A model generated the notes under the pieces. That model was not told where the DNA came from. It was given only the letters and a program-made list of their open reading frames with translations, and searched no databases. A program made the translations under genes and the position numbers. DNA of 64,000 bases from Massilia arenae (lineage in GTDB: Bacteria > Pseudomonadota > Gammaproteobacteria > Burkholderiales > Burkholderiaceae_D), in assembly GCF_008014745.1 (NCBI RefSeq), contig NZ_VPFD01000003.1, positions 207,627 through 271,626 of the forward strand, written 5' to 3'. Every line of letters begins with the position of its first letter. The first letter of the stretch is position 1. Positions 45,878-57,651 of this stretch are shown piece by piece.

Positions 45878-47341
45878 TCAGCGCGGCAGGCTCGAGACGC
45901 CCATCAGGAACTCATCGACCGAACGCGCGCACTGGCGGCCTTCGCGGATCGCCCACACCACCAGCGACTGGCCGCGGCGCATGTCGCCGGCTGCGAACAG
46001 CTTCGGGTTCGAAGTCTGGTAGGCGTTGTCGCCCTCGGTGGCGGCGCGCACGTTGCCGCGCGGGTCCTTCTGCACGCCGAAGGCGTCCAGCACCTGCTGC
46101 ACCGGCGAGACGAAGCCCATCGCCAGGAACACCAGGTCGGCCTTGAGTTCGAATTCGCTGTCCGGCACTTCCGCCATCTTGCCGTCCTTCCATTCGACGC
46201 GGCAGGCGATCAGCTTCTCGACCTTGCCGCCCTTGCCTTCCAGGCGCTTGGTCGCCACCGCCCAGTCACGCTCGCAGCCTTCCTCGTGCGAGGACGAAGT
46301 GCGCAGGCGGGTCGGCCAGTAAGGCCAGACCAGCGGCTTGTTTTCCTGTTCCGGCGGCTGCGGCATCAGTTCGAACTGGGTCACGGACAAGGCGCCGTGG
46401 CGGTTCGAGGTGCCGACGCAGTCCGAGCCCGTATCGCCGCCGCCGATCACCACCACGTGCTTGCCGGTGGCCTTGATCTGGTCTTTTACCTTGTCGCCGG
46501 CGTTGACCCGGTTCTGCTGCGGCAGGAAGTCCATCGCGTAGTGCACGCCCTTCAGTTGGCGGCCCGGCACCGGCAGGTCGCGCGGCTGCTCGGCGCCGCC
46601 GGCCAGGATCACGGCGTCGAAGTCTTTTTCCAGGTCTTCCGGGAAGATGGTCTCGCGCGCCATATTGCTGACCGTGGCCGGGAAGTCCTTGCCGATCAGG
46701 ACACCCGTGCGGAAGGTCACGCCTTCGGCCTGCATCTGCTCCACCCGGCGGTCGATCAGGCCCTTCTCCATCTTGAAGTCGGGGATCCCGTAGCGCAGCA
46801 GGCCGCCGATGCGGTCGCTCTTCTCGAACACCGTCACGTCGTGGCCGGCGCGCGCCAGCTGCTGGGCCGCGGCCAGGCCGGCAGGACCGGAGCCGACGAT
46901 GGCGACCTTCTTGCCAGTCTTGACGCTCGGCGGCTGCGGCACCACCCAGCCATGTTCCCAGCCGGTGTCGATGATCTTGCGCTCGATCGACTTGATGCCG
47001 ACCGGGTCGTTGTTGATGCCCAGGGTACAGGCCGATTCGCACGGCGCCGGGCAGATGCGGCCGGTGAACTCGGGGAAGTTATTGGTGGAGTGGAGATTGT
47101 CCAGCGCATGGCGGTAGTTGCCATGGAAGACCAGGTCGTTCCAGTCCGGGATCATATTGTTGACCGGGCAGCCCGTGTTGCAGAAGGGGATGCCGCAATC
47201 CATGCAGCGCGCGCCCTGTACCTTGGCCTGGCCATCGGTCAGGGTGACGACGAATTCCTTGTAGTTCTTGAGACGGACGGGCGGGTCGAGGTATTCCTCT
47301 TCCTGCCGTGCGAATTCCATGAAGCCGGTGATTTTGCCCAC
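45878..47341 (-). CDS. gltD: Glutamate synthase (NADPH) small subunit
   Basis: 487 residues. N-terminal cysteine clusters [15 protein letters not shown] and CPAPCESAC bind the [4Fe-4S] centres; [21 protein letters not shown] binds FAD and [15 protein letters not shown] binds [22 protein letters not shown] is the C-terminal FAD segment. It passes electrons from NADPH to the large subunit. It is 91 bases downstream of gltB, with a dispersed repeat in the gap. Confidence 0.97.
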   Translation of the reverse strand: MGKITGFMEFARQEEEYLDPPVRLKNYKEFVVTLTDGQAKVQGARCMDCGIPFCNTGCPVNNMIPDWNDLVFHGNYRHALDNLHSTNNFPEFTGRICPAPCESACTLGINNDPVGIKSIERKIIDTGWEHGWVVPQPPSVKTGKKVAIVGSGPAGLAAAQQLARAGHDVTVFEKSDRIGGLLRYGIPDFKMEKGLIDRRVEQMQAEGVTFRTGVLIGKDFPATVSNMARETIFPEDLEKDFDAVILAGGAEQPRDLPVPGRQLKGVHYAMDFLPQQNRVNAGDKVKDQIKATGKHVVVIGGGDTGSDCVGTSNRHGALSVTQFELMPQPPEQENKPLVWPYWPTRLRTSSSHEEGCERDWAVATKRLEGKGGKVEKLIACRVEWKDGKMAEVPDSEFELKADLVFLAMGFVSPVQQVLDAFGVQKDPRGNVRAATEGDNAYQTSNPKLFAAGDMRRGQSLVVWAIREGRQCARSVDEFLMGVSSLPR

Positions 47342-47381
47342 GTTTATTCCTTAATCTGTTCGCTGCGGTGATCGACACCAC

Positions 47382-47425
47382 GGTCATCCCCGCCCTTGCC
47401 GGGAGGCCGGCGGGGACCCAAGTTC
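47382..47425. repeat. Dispersed hairpin repeat between gltB and gltD
   Basis: CCCCGCC (47388-47394) pairs with GGCGGGG (47409-47415); the flank ACCCAAGTT is shared with the other copies in this window. It fills most of the gltB-gltD spacer and ends 7 bases before the gltB stop. Confidence 0.75.
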
Positions 47426-47432
47426 CGCGGTC

Positions 47433-52148
<4,716 letters not shown>

Positions 52149-52185
52149 GAGGCATTCTCCACTACTTTTCGGGGGTCGAACGCCG

Positions 52186-52215
52186 AGAATAGTGCACTGC
52201 AAAATGCCCCGTCAA
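52186..52215 (-). promoter_or_regulatory. gltB: Sigma-70-type promoter of gltBD
   Basis: TTGACG (52215-52210) and TATTCT (52191-52186) with an 18-bp spacer on the minus strand, about 40-65 bases before the gltB ATG. The first RAYT-element repeat begins 8 bp upstream of the -35. Confidence 0.6.
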
Positions 52216-52222
52216 CCAGAAT

Positions 52223-52243
52223 AATTAGGGTCAGAGTCGAATT
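52223..52243 (-). repeat. RAYT-associated repeat, left outer copy
   Basis: Core GGGTCAGAGTCGAATT; reverse complement identical to the right outer copy at 53347-53367. Confidence 0.8.
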
Positions 52244-52267
52244 GTTTGACAACTTTTTGTCTTGGCG

Positions 52268-52290
52268 ATTAATTGGGGACAGAGTCAATT
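52268..52290 (-). repeat. RAYT-associated repeat, left inner copy
   Basis: ATTAATTGGGGACAGAGTC plus AATT; inverted relative to the copy at 53153-53176, with shared flank GCGATTAATT. Confidence 0.8.
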
Positions 52291-52350
52291 GAAGCTGTTC
52301 GAAATCAGTTGATTCGGTGCTAAGTCGTTGATGTTATTGGAATTTTTGGC

Positions 52351-52380
52351 AAAAAAAACGGCGCGAATAACCGTGCCGTT
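52351..52380 (-). terminator. Intrinsic terminator of the RAYT gene
   Basis: On the minus strand AACGGCACG, a 6-base loop, CGCGCCGTT (one mismatch) followed by TTTTTTT. It is a clear Rho-independent terminator 20 bases past the transposase stop. Confidence 0.8.
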
Positions 52381-52399
52381 GTGTCGGGAATTGCGCGCT

Positions 52400-53110
52400 T
52401 CAGGCTGCTGAAAGCGGGGGTAATGGCGGATTGAAGGGGCGTCCGCGCTTGGCTGGCAGGATCTGACGTTGCGTTTTTTGCTCCAGTTCGGTCTTGAAGC
52501 TGAGCGAGCCGAGCGGCTGGTTCTTGAGGATCGCGATCGTGATGAAATCGACCTCTTCCGTGCTGAGGCCTTGCCGGACCATGTCGATATAGGCCGCCTC
52601 GCGCTGGAATGGCGTGTTGCCCAGCGCCCAGAACAGCGGATGATCGGCGACTAGGGTGTCGGTGCGAATGCCTGCATGGTGGGCGTAGCTGGACCAGGGA
52701 TAGTCATCCGGCGCCACCGAGAGCTGTGCGCGCACCGGATTGAGCTCAATGTAGCGGCTGCAGGTCATGAAATAGCGGTCCGAATCGATTAGCGAGGTGC
52801 GGAAACGCCCTTCGAACAGGCCGCCGCTGCGCTCGTACTTGTGATTGAACCAGGGAACGTAGAGCCGGCCCACCTTCTGCATCATCAGCGCCAGGCCGGT
52901 GGCGTCGCTGGGCGTGGCCAGCAAGTGCAGGTGGTTCGGCATCAGGACATAAGAGTGAATCGCCACATCGTAGAACTTGGCGCCTTCCTTGAGCCACACC
53001 AGGAAGCGCTGGTAGTCGGCCTCCTCGCGAAAGATCACCTGGCGGTTATTGCCGCGTTGGATGACGTGGTGCGGTTGCTCGGGAACGATGAGTCGTGGTT
53101 GGCGTGCCAT
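52400..53110 (-). CDS. REP-associated tyrosine transposase (RAYT, Y1_Tnp family)
   Basis: 236 residues. The metal-binding HUH pair is MPNHLHLL (His60, His62) and the nucleophile is probably Tyr120 in CSRYIELNPVRA, a RAYT hallmark; PHHVIQRGNNRQVIF opens the domain. RAYTs are single-copy relatives of IS200/IS605 transposases that act on REP palindromes. It has its own terminator and is framed by inverted repeats whose cores recur six times around it. The C-terminus (GRPFNPPLPPLSAA) is proline-rich. The gene looks intact. Confidence 0.92.
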   Translation of the reverse strand: MARQPRLIVPEQPHHVIQRGNNRQVIFREEADYQRFLVWLKEGAKFYDVAIHSYVLMPNHLHLLATPSDATGLALMMQKVGRLYVPWFNHKYERSGGLFEGRFRTSLIDSDRYFMTCSRYIELNPVRAQLSVAPDDYPWSSYAHHAGIRTDTLVADHPLFWALGNTPFQREAAYIDMVRQGLSTEEVDFITIAILKNQPLGSLSFKTELEQKTQRQILPAKRGRPFNPPLPPLSAA

Positions 53111-53152
53111 GGCGTCTGCTCAAATGTTGAGCAGGCGATTCTACAATAGAAA

Positions 53153-53176
53153 TCGACTCTGTCCCTAATTAATCGC
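53153..53176 (+). repeat. RAYT-associated repeat, right inner copy
   Basis: TCGACTCTGTCCCTAATTAA then TCGC; inverted partner of 52268-52290. Confidence 0.8.
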
Positions 53177-53197
53177 AAGCCGCGGCAAATCAGCGCT

Positions 53198-53217
53198 GAC
53201 TCTGTCCCCATTTATTT
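53198..53217 (+). repeat. RAYT-associated repeat, extra right copy
   Basis: GACTCTGTCCCCATTTATTT; same core as the inner pair, 45 bases further right. Confidence 0.65.
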
Positions 53218-53293
53218 GACACAGAAGCCTGGAGCAATCAAAGCCAAGCAATTCTGCGCAAATTTGGGTAAAAATGGCAAGATTACCGAAGAA

Positions 53294-53324
53294 ATTGGCC
53301 AATAATTCTACTCTGACCCTAATT
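53294..53324 (+). repeat. RAYT-associated 31-bp repeat, copy A
   Basis: ATTGGCCAATAATTC then TACTCTGACCCTAATT; direct repeat of 53337-53367 with one mismatch and a 43-bp period. Confidence 0.8.
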
Positions 53325-53336
53325 GTCCGAGTGGCT

Positions 53337-53367
53337 ATTGGCCAATAATTCGACTCTGACCCTAATT
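53337..53367 (+). repeat. RAYT-associated 31-bp repeat, copy B
   Basis: ATTGGCCAATAATTC then GACTCTGACCCTAATT. Its last two bases are part of the stop codon of the response regulator gene. Confidence 0.8.
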
Positions 53368-54046
53368 AGGAGAGGGTGAAGCCGGCGGAGAGGCTGTAGC
53401 CTTCGCCGTAGGCGCTGCGCAGGGGGAGGTCCTGGCCGAGGCCGGAGCGGGCTTTCTTGCGCAGGCGGTAGACCAGCATGTCGACCCGGCGGCTGGCGTC
53501 CGGGTCTTCGCCGCCCATGCCCGCCACGATCACATGGCGCGGCACCGGGCGGGTGTTGATCGTCAACAGGTGCAGGAAATTGCACTCTTTTTCGGTCAGG
53601 TCGATCACCTTGCCCATCAGCTCGAGCTGGCGCGCGCTCACGCGCAGGGTCCACTTGCTCGGGGTTGGGGCCGGATCGGGCGGTCGCACACGGCGGTCCA
53701 GGGCTTCGATGTGGGCCGCCAGTTCGGGGAACTTGATCGGCTTGGTCAAATAGTGGTCGGCGCCCAGGCGCAGGCCCAGGATGCGGTGGTCGAACGCCAC
53801 CCGGCCGGTCAACACCAGCAAGCCGATCTCGGGGTAGAGCTGGCGCATGCGCGGAATCACATTGAAACCGTCCTCGTCCGGCAAACCAAGGTCGAGCACG
53901 ACTACCGCGGCCGGGGTGCGCGTCAGCGCCGCCCACATTTCGCTGGCGGTCCTGGCGATCGTCACGTCATGGTCGAGCTCCTTCAGGAACTCGGCCATGT
54001 CGTCGGCGTACTCGCCATTGTCTTCAACAATCAGTATCTGGGTCAT
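53366..54046 (-). CDS. OmpR-family response regulator
   Basis: 226 residues. Receiver domain with acidic pocket VEDN (Asp9), phospho-acceptor Asp52 (VLDLGLPD), Thr80 and Lys102 (LTKPI); a winged-helix DNA-binding domain follows (EKECNFLHLL ... RRVDMLVYRLRKK ... SAYGEGYSL). The sensor kinase gene lies 113 bases upstream on the same strand, so they probably form a pair. The TAA stop lies at the very edge of a RAYT repeat, so the native 3' flank has been replaced or overwritten by repeat DNA. Confidence 0.93.
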   Translation of the reverse strand: MTQILIVEDNGEYADDMAEFLKELDHDVTIARTASEMWAALTRTPAAVVVLDLGLPDEDGFNVIPRMRQLYPEIGLLVLTGRVAFDHRILGLRLGADHYLTKPIKFPELAAHIEALDRRVRPPDPAPTPSKWTLRVSARQLELMGKVIDLTEKECNFLHLLTINTRPVPRHVIVAGMGGEDPDASRRVDMLVYRLRKKARSGLGQDLPLRSAYGEGYSLSAGFTLS

Positions 54047-54067
54047 GCCTTGGCCATAGTGTTCTTT

Positions 54068-54110
54068 AACCCGACAATGATACCAATGGTAGCGTTATCC
54101 TTGCCGGGTT
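54068..54110. promoter_or_regulatory. Inverted repeat between the kinase and regulator genes
   Basis: AACCCGACAA (54068-54077) and TTGCCGGGTT (54101-54110) form 10-bp arms with one mismatch; a smaller dyad TACCA-A-TGGTA lies inside. It sits 22 bases upstream of the response regulator and may be its operator. Confidence 0.4.
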
Positions 54111-54159
54111 GCGGTCCGATTATCGTTGCTGAGCCTCTATGAAGCAAGGAGTTGTTCCT

Positions 54160-55251
54160 CTATAGGGCCAAAGCAGGCATCCACAGGCGGAATTCGGCGC
54201 CTGCGCCATCCGCTCCCGGCGCCAGGCTCAGCACGCCACCATGCACCTCGACGATCGAGCGCGCCATGTAAAGACCGAGGCCGCTGCCGGCCAGGCCGGC
54301 GGCGTTGCGGCCGCGGTAGCCCTTGTCGAAGACCCGCGCCACGTCTTCCAGCGGCACGCCGGCGCCGCCGTCGATCACTGCCAGCTCGACCCCGCCGCCG
54401 CTGCGCCGCGCACGCAGGATCACGGGCGCCGACGGCGGCGAAAACGCCAGTGCATTATCGATCAGGACCTTCAGCGCCAGCCGCAGGCCTTCCGGCTCCC
54501 CGCGCAGGGTCAGTGGGAGTTCTTCCTGCCGCAGCGCGGCTTCGCGGCCAGCCGCGCGGATCTGGGTGGCGCCGCTCTCGACCAGGTCGCGTACGGTGAT
54601 CGTGTTCGGCTGACGCGCGCGACCAAGCGCGGCCATGCGGTCCGGCGACAGGTATTCGTCGAGCATCGCGATCAGGCGATCGACCGCGGCGCCGATCTTG
54701 CGATAGCGCGTACGCGTGGCCTCGTCGGCGTGGCTCGAGGTCGCCTCCAGGCGCTGGATGGCGCCGTCGATGGTGGCCAGCGGGGTGCGAAATTCGTGGT
54801 TGAGCATGCTGGCAAAGCGCTTCTGCTCGCTTTGATGGCCGCGCCGCGCCGACAGGTCGCGCAGCTGGCCGACCAGGGTCGGAGCAGCGTCGGCCAGCAC
54901 CGTGGCAAATCCTTCCATCGCCAGCGGCCGGCCTTCGGCGTCGAACAGGTCGAATTCGCGCTGGCTACGCGCGCCGGGCGCGCCGTCGGCCGCCTCGCGC
55001 AGCCAGGCCGCGAGCGGTGCCAGGGGCGAGACGCCGTCGCCGTCGAGCGCGCGCTGCAGCGCCTCGCCGTCGAAGCCGCTCAGCGCGCCGAAGGCCGGGC
55101 TGAGATACGCGAGGCGACGCGCCGGCAGCGCGATGGCGAAGGCCACGCCGCCGCCCAGTTCGGCGATCGCACGGAACTGCCGCGCCGGCAAGGCCTCGTC
55201 GTCTTGGCTACCCAACACGGAGGACTGGACGGCGGTATCGGGGCTGGACAT
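54160..55251 (-). CDS. Soluble PAS-type sensor histidine kinase
   Basis: 363 residues with no membrane helix. A PAS-like N-terminal part (about 25-135; VAFAIALPARRLAYLSPAFGALSGFDG) precedes the HisKA domain with phospho-His152 (MLNHEFRTPLATIDGAIQRLE) and the HATPase_c domain (LIDNALAFSPPS, VIDGGAGVPLEDVARVFDKGYRG, GSGLGLYMARSIVEVHGG). It would sense a cytoplasmic signal, unknown. The start MSSPDTAVQSS at 55251 is chosen over an upstream in-frame ATG at 55320 that lies in AT-rich promoter-like DNA. Confidence 0.9.
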   Translation of the reverse strand: MSSPDTAVQSSVLGSQDDEALPARQFRAIAELGGGVAFAIALPARRLAYLSPAFGALSGFDGEALQRALDGDGVSPLAPLAAWLREAADGAPGARSQREFDLFDAEGRPLAMEGFATVLADAAPTLVGQLRDLSARRGHQSEQKRFASMLNHEFRTPLATIDGAIQRLEATSSHADEATRTRYRKIGAAVDRLIAMLDEYLSPDRMAALGRARQPNTITVRDLVESGATQIRAAGREAALRQEELPLTLRGEPEGLRLALKVLIDNALAFSPPSAPVILRARRSGGGVELAVIDGGAGVPLEDVARVFDKGYRGRNAAGLAGSGLGLYMARSIVEVHGGVLSLAPGADGAGAEFRLWMPALAL

Positions 55252-55451
55252 GATCGGGATCTTTCTTAACCAACTGGCAAGTGTTCGAGGTTTACCGCCA
55301 AGTATATAGCTGTGCAACAATATTTGTGAAATATATCGGCAAGATCCATTTCATGATCTGTGCGAATAGATATTGAACAACAGATACCAGCTTAAGCGGG
55401 AAATAAACAAATGCGCCATTCGGATAGGAGTTGAGGGATAATTCGCGCACT

Positions 55452-55700
55452 ATGAACGATACCGCAACCCTCCCCCCGCTCCCAGACCGGCTGTCGATTG
55501 ACCCGAGCAGCCCTTTCCACAACCGTGACGTGTTCCAGCACGAAATCGGCATTCGCTTCAACGACAAGGATCGCTACGACGTCGAAGAGTATTGTCTCAG
55601 CGAAGGCTGGATCAAGGTCGCCGCCGGCAAGACCCTCGATCGCAAGGGCAAGCCGATGCTCATCAAGCTCAAGGGCAAGGTCGAAGCTTTCTACAAATGA
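55452..55700 (+). CDS. DUF3297 family protein
   Basis: 82 residues (MNDTATLPPLPDRLSIDPSSP...). The PDRLS.DP.SPF...F...IGIRFN opening and ISEGWIKV-like SEGWIKVAAGKTLDRKGKPMLIKLKG match DUF3297, a small uncharacterised protein common in beta-proteobacteria. The ATG at 55452 is used; a further in-frame ATG lies at 55431. A strong terminator follows the stop directly, so it is a single-gene unit. Confidence 0.85.
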   Translation: MNDTATLPPLPDRLSIDPSSPFHNRDVFQHEIGIRFNDKDRYDVEEYCLSEGWIKVAAGKTLDRKGKPMLIKLKGKVEAFYK

Positions 55701-55703
55701 TAC

Positions 55704-55726
55704 AAGGGCCGCATGCGGCCCTTTTT
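55704..55726 (+). terminator. Intrinsic terminator after the DUF3297 gene
   Basis: AAGGGCCG-CATG-CGGCCCTTTTT: a GC-rich stem 3 bases past the stop followed by five T. It may also work on the opposite strand for the TauE/SafE gene. Confidence 0.9.
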
Positions 55727-55744
55727 CATTCACTCCGCCAGCGC

Positions 55745-56491
55745 TCAGGCGAGCGAGCGCGACGCCAGCTCCAGCCCCAGTCCGATCAGGAACGCCAGGA
55801 AGCACTGCCTGAAGCGTCTTGCGCTGATGCGCGCCCGGATCGCCTGCCCGATCCACATTCCCAGCAGCGCCGGCGCGATGGCCAGCGCCGACAGGCCCAA
55901 TTGCTCCAGCTCGAAAGCGCCGTGCGTCGCCAGGCCGATGGCCAGCGCCACGGTCGACACCGTGAACGACAGCCCGAGCGCCTGCACCAGTTCATCCTTG
56001 TCCAGCCGCAGCGCCTGCAGATAGGGCACGGCCGGCACCACGAACACCCCGGTGGCGCCGGTGACCAGTCCCGTCGCCACGCCCACCACCGGCCCCAGCC
56101 AGACTTCATGGCGCCGCGCCAGCGCCAGGTTCGGCGCCGCCAGCGCATAGCCGGCGTACAGGATCAGGGTCAGGCCCAGCGCCAGGCTCGCCGTCTGCGG
56201 ATCGACCCGCGCCAGCAGCACCACACCGCCGGCCGTGCCGACCACGGTCCCCAGCAGCATCGGCCACAGGCGCGCTACCAGCCGGAGAACGCCCGGCCCC
56301 GCCGTCATCTGCAGCACATTGGTCAAGAAGGATGGCAGCACCAGCAGCGCGGCGGCGGCGGCCGGCGCCATGGCGGTGCCCAGCAAGCCCATGGCCACCG
56401 TGGGCAGGCCCATGCCGGTGACGCCCTTGACCAGGCCCGCGGCCAGGAAAGTCGCGGCCAGGATGGCCAGCAGAAAGTTGGATTCGTTCAT
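55745..56491 (-). CDS. TauE/SafE (sulfite exporter) family permease
   Basis: 248 residues with seven to eight hydrophobic helices. The two-fold GLVKGVTGMGLP...GLVTGATGVFVVPAVPYL repeats are the TauE/SafE signature. Substrate is uncertain (sulfite, sulfoacetate or another organic anion). It is divergent from a LysR regulator across 103 bases that hold a strong dyad, so it is the likely target of that regulator. Confidence 0.9.
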   Translation of the reverse strand: MNESNFLLAILAATFLAAGLVKGVTGMGLPTVAMGLLGTAMAPAAAAALLVLPSFLTNVLQMTAGPGVLRLVARLWPMLLGTVVGTAGGVVLLARVDPQTASLALGLTLILYAGYALAAPNLALARRHEVWLGPVVGVATGLVTGATGVFVVPAVPYLQALRLDKDELVQALGLSFTVSTVALAIGLATHGAFELEQLGLSALAIAPALLGMWIGQAIRARISARRFRQCFLAFLIGLGLELASRSLA

Positions 56492-56545
56492 GGTGCGTAT
56501 TGAACCAGCGCGCCAGGCCCGGCACAATGCGGTTTTCACGTCAAC

Positions 56546-56566
56546 GCCTTCGGCCGCTCCGAAGGC
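56546..56566. promoter_or_regulatory. LysR-type operator candidate
   Basis: GCCTTCGG-CCGCT-CCGAAGGC: perfect 8-bp arms with a 5-base centre, containing a T-N11-A core. It lies between the divergent permease and LysR genes, 29 bases from the LysR start and 55 from the permease start. Confidence 0.6.
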
Positions 56567-56594
56567 AATGAATGTACGCATAGAAGGACATCCC

Positions 56595-57491
56595 ATGCGC
56601 CTCGACCTGGCCGACCTGCAGCTGTTCCTGTGCATCCTCGACGCCGGCAGCATCTCGGCCGGCGCCGCGCGCGCCAACCTGGCGCTGGCCTCGGCCAGCG
56701 AGCGGCTGCGCAGCATCGAGCTCGATGCCGGCGTGATGCTGTTCGAACGCCGTCCGCGCGGCGTAGTCGCCACCCAGGCCGGCGAGGCGCTGGCCCACCA
56801 CGCGCGCCTGATCCTGCGCCAGCAGGCGCTGCTCAAGGGCGAGCTGCGCGACTTCGCGCAGGGCGCCCAGGGCACGCTGCACCTGCATGCCAATACCGCC
56901 GCGCTGGCCGAATTCATGCCGCGCCAGCTCGCGCCCTGGCTGGCCGAACGTCCGCGCCTGCACGTCGAACTGAAGGAGCGCACCAGCGCCGACATCGTGC
57001 GTGCCATTGCGGCCGGGCTGGTCGAGGCGGGCGTGGTGTCGGATGCGGTGGAGGCGCCGGGCCTGCACCTGCAGCCGGTCGAACGGGATCACCTGGTGCT
57101 GATCATGGCGCCGGGACACCGGCTGGCGGCAGCGAACGCGCTGCGCCTGGCGGACGTACTGCATGAAGCCTTCGTCGGGCTGACGCATGGCAGCGCCCTG
57201 CAGGACTATATCGATGCGCAGGCGCTGGACGCCGGACGCGCGCTGGCGCTGCGCATCCGGATGACGACGTTCACGGGATTATGCGAGATGGTGGGGCATG
57301 GCGTGGGCATCGGGATCGTGCCGCAGAACGTGGCCAGCCGCAACCGGCGCCGCCATGGCTTGCGCACGATCGCGCTGGACGAGCCGTGGGCGCGGCGCCA
57401 GCTATGCCTGTGCTGGAAGGACTGGGAAGATTTGTCGTCGCCGATGCGCAGCCTGCTCACTCACCTCGGCGGAACGCCGCCTGCAGTCTGA
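56595..57491 (+). CDS. LysR-family transcriptional regulator
   Basis: 298 residues. N-terminal winged HTH (DLADLQLFLCILDAGSISAGAARANLALASASERLRSIELDAGVMLFERRPRGVVATQAGEAL) and a periplasmic-binding-like effector domain. AAGGA 8 bases ahead sets the start at 56595; the frame is open upstream but antisense to the permease gene. It probably regulates the divergent TauE/SafE permease. Two dispersed hairpin repeats follow its stop. Confidence 0.93.
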   Translation: MRLDLADLQLFLCILDAGSISAGAARANLALASASERLRSIELDAGVMLFERRPRGVVATQAGEALAHHARLILRQQALLKGELRDFAQGAQGTLHLHANTAALAEFMPRQLAPWLAERPRLHVELKERTSADIVRAIAAGLVEAGVVSDAVEAPGLHLQPVERDHLVLIMAPGHRLAAANALRLADVLHEAFVGLTHGSALQDYIDAQALDAGRALALRIRMTTFTGLCEMVGHGVGIGIVPQNVASRNRRRHGLRTIALDEPWARRQLCLCWKDWEDLSSPMRSLLTHLGGTPPAV

Positions 57492-57493
57492 AA

Positions 57494-57526
57494 ACGTCGT
57501 TCCCGCGCAGGCGGGAACCCAAGTTT
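57494..57526. repeat. Dispersed hairpin repeat after the LysR gene
   Basis: ACGTCG then TTCCCGCGCAGGCGGGAA and CCCAAGTTT, starting 2 bases past the LysR stop. It is inverted relative to the composite copy at 57569-57622. Confidence 0.85.
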
Positions 57527-57568
57527 GCAGGCACGCCACTACGTTCGAAGTAAGTGGCAATGCTGGAG

Positions 57569-57622
57569 AACTTGGGTTCCCGCCTCCGCGGGAAGTCGTT
57601 ACCTCCAGTGGAGGTAACGACG
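57569..57622. repeat. Composite hairpin repeat, copy 2
   Basis: Same 54-base unit as 23829-23882: TTCCCGCCTCCGCGGGAA then GTCGTTACCTCCA-G-TGGAGGTAACGAC (57595-57621). Only two bases differ from copy 1 and they are a paired change (A-T to G-C) in the stem. Confidence 0.85.
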
Positions 57623-57651
57623 TGCATGCGTTACGGTGAAGGGGTAGCGGA

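Larger units (their letters stand above)
52223..53367. mobile_element. RAYT element with nested inverted repeats
   Basis: Outer inverted pair: 52223-52243 (sense AATTAGGGTCAGAGTCGAAT, then T) and its exact complement inside 53347-53367. Inner pair: 52268-52290 (GGGGACAGAGTC core) and 53153-53176 (GACTCTGTCCC core). Extra copies lie at 53198-53217 and 53294-53324. The tyrosine transposase gene occupies the middle. The outer pair carries GACTCTGACCC, the inner GACTCTGTCCC. No target-site duplication was identified. Confidence 0.7.

Noticed and set aside
53294..53367. Direct repeats with a regular period suggestive of a CRISPR array
   Set aside because: Only two copies with a 12-base spacer, no cas genes, and the same core occurs inverted around a RAYT gene; these are REP-like repeats.
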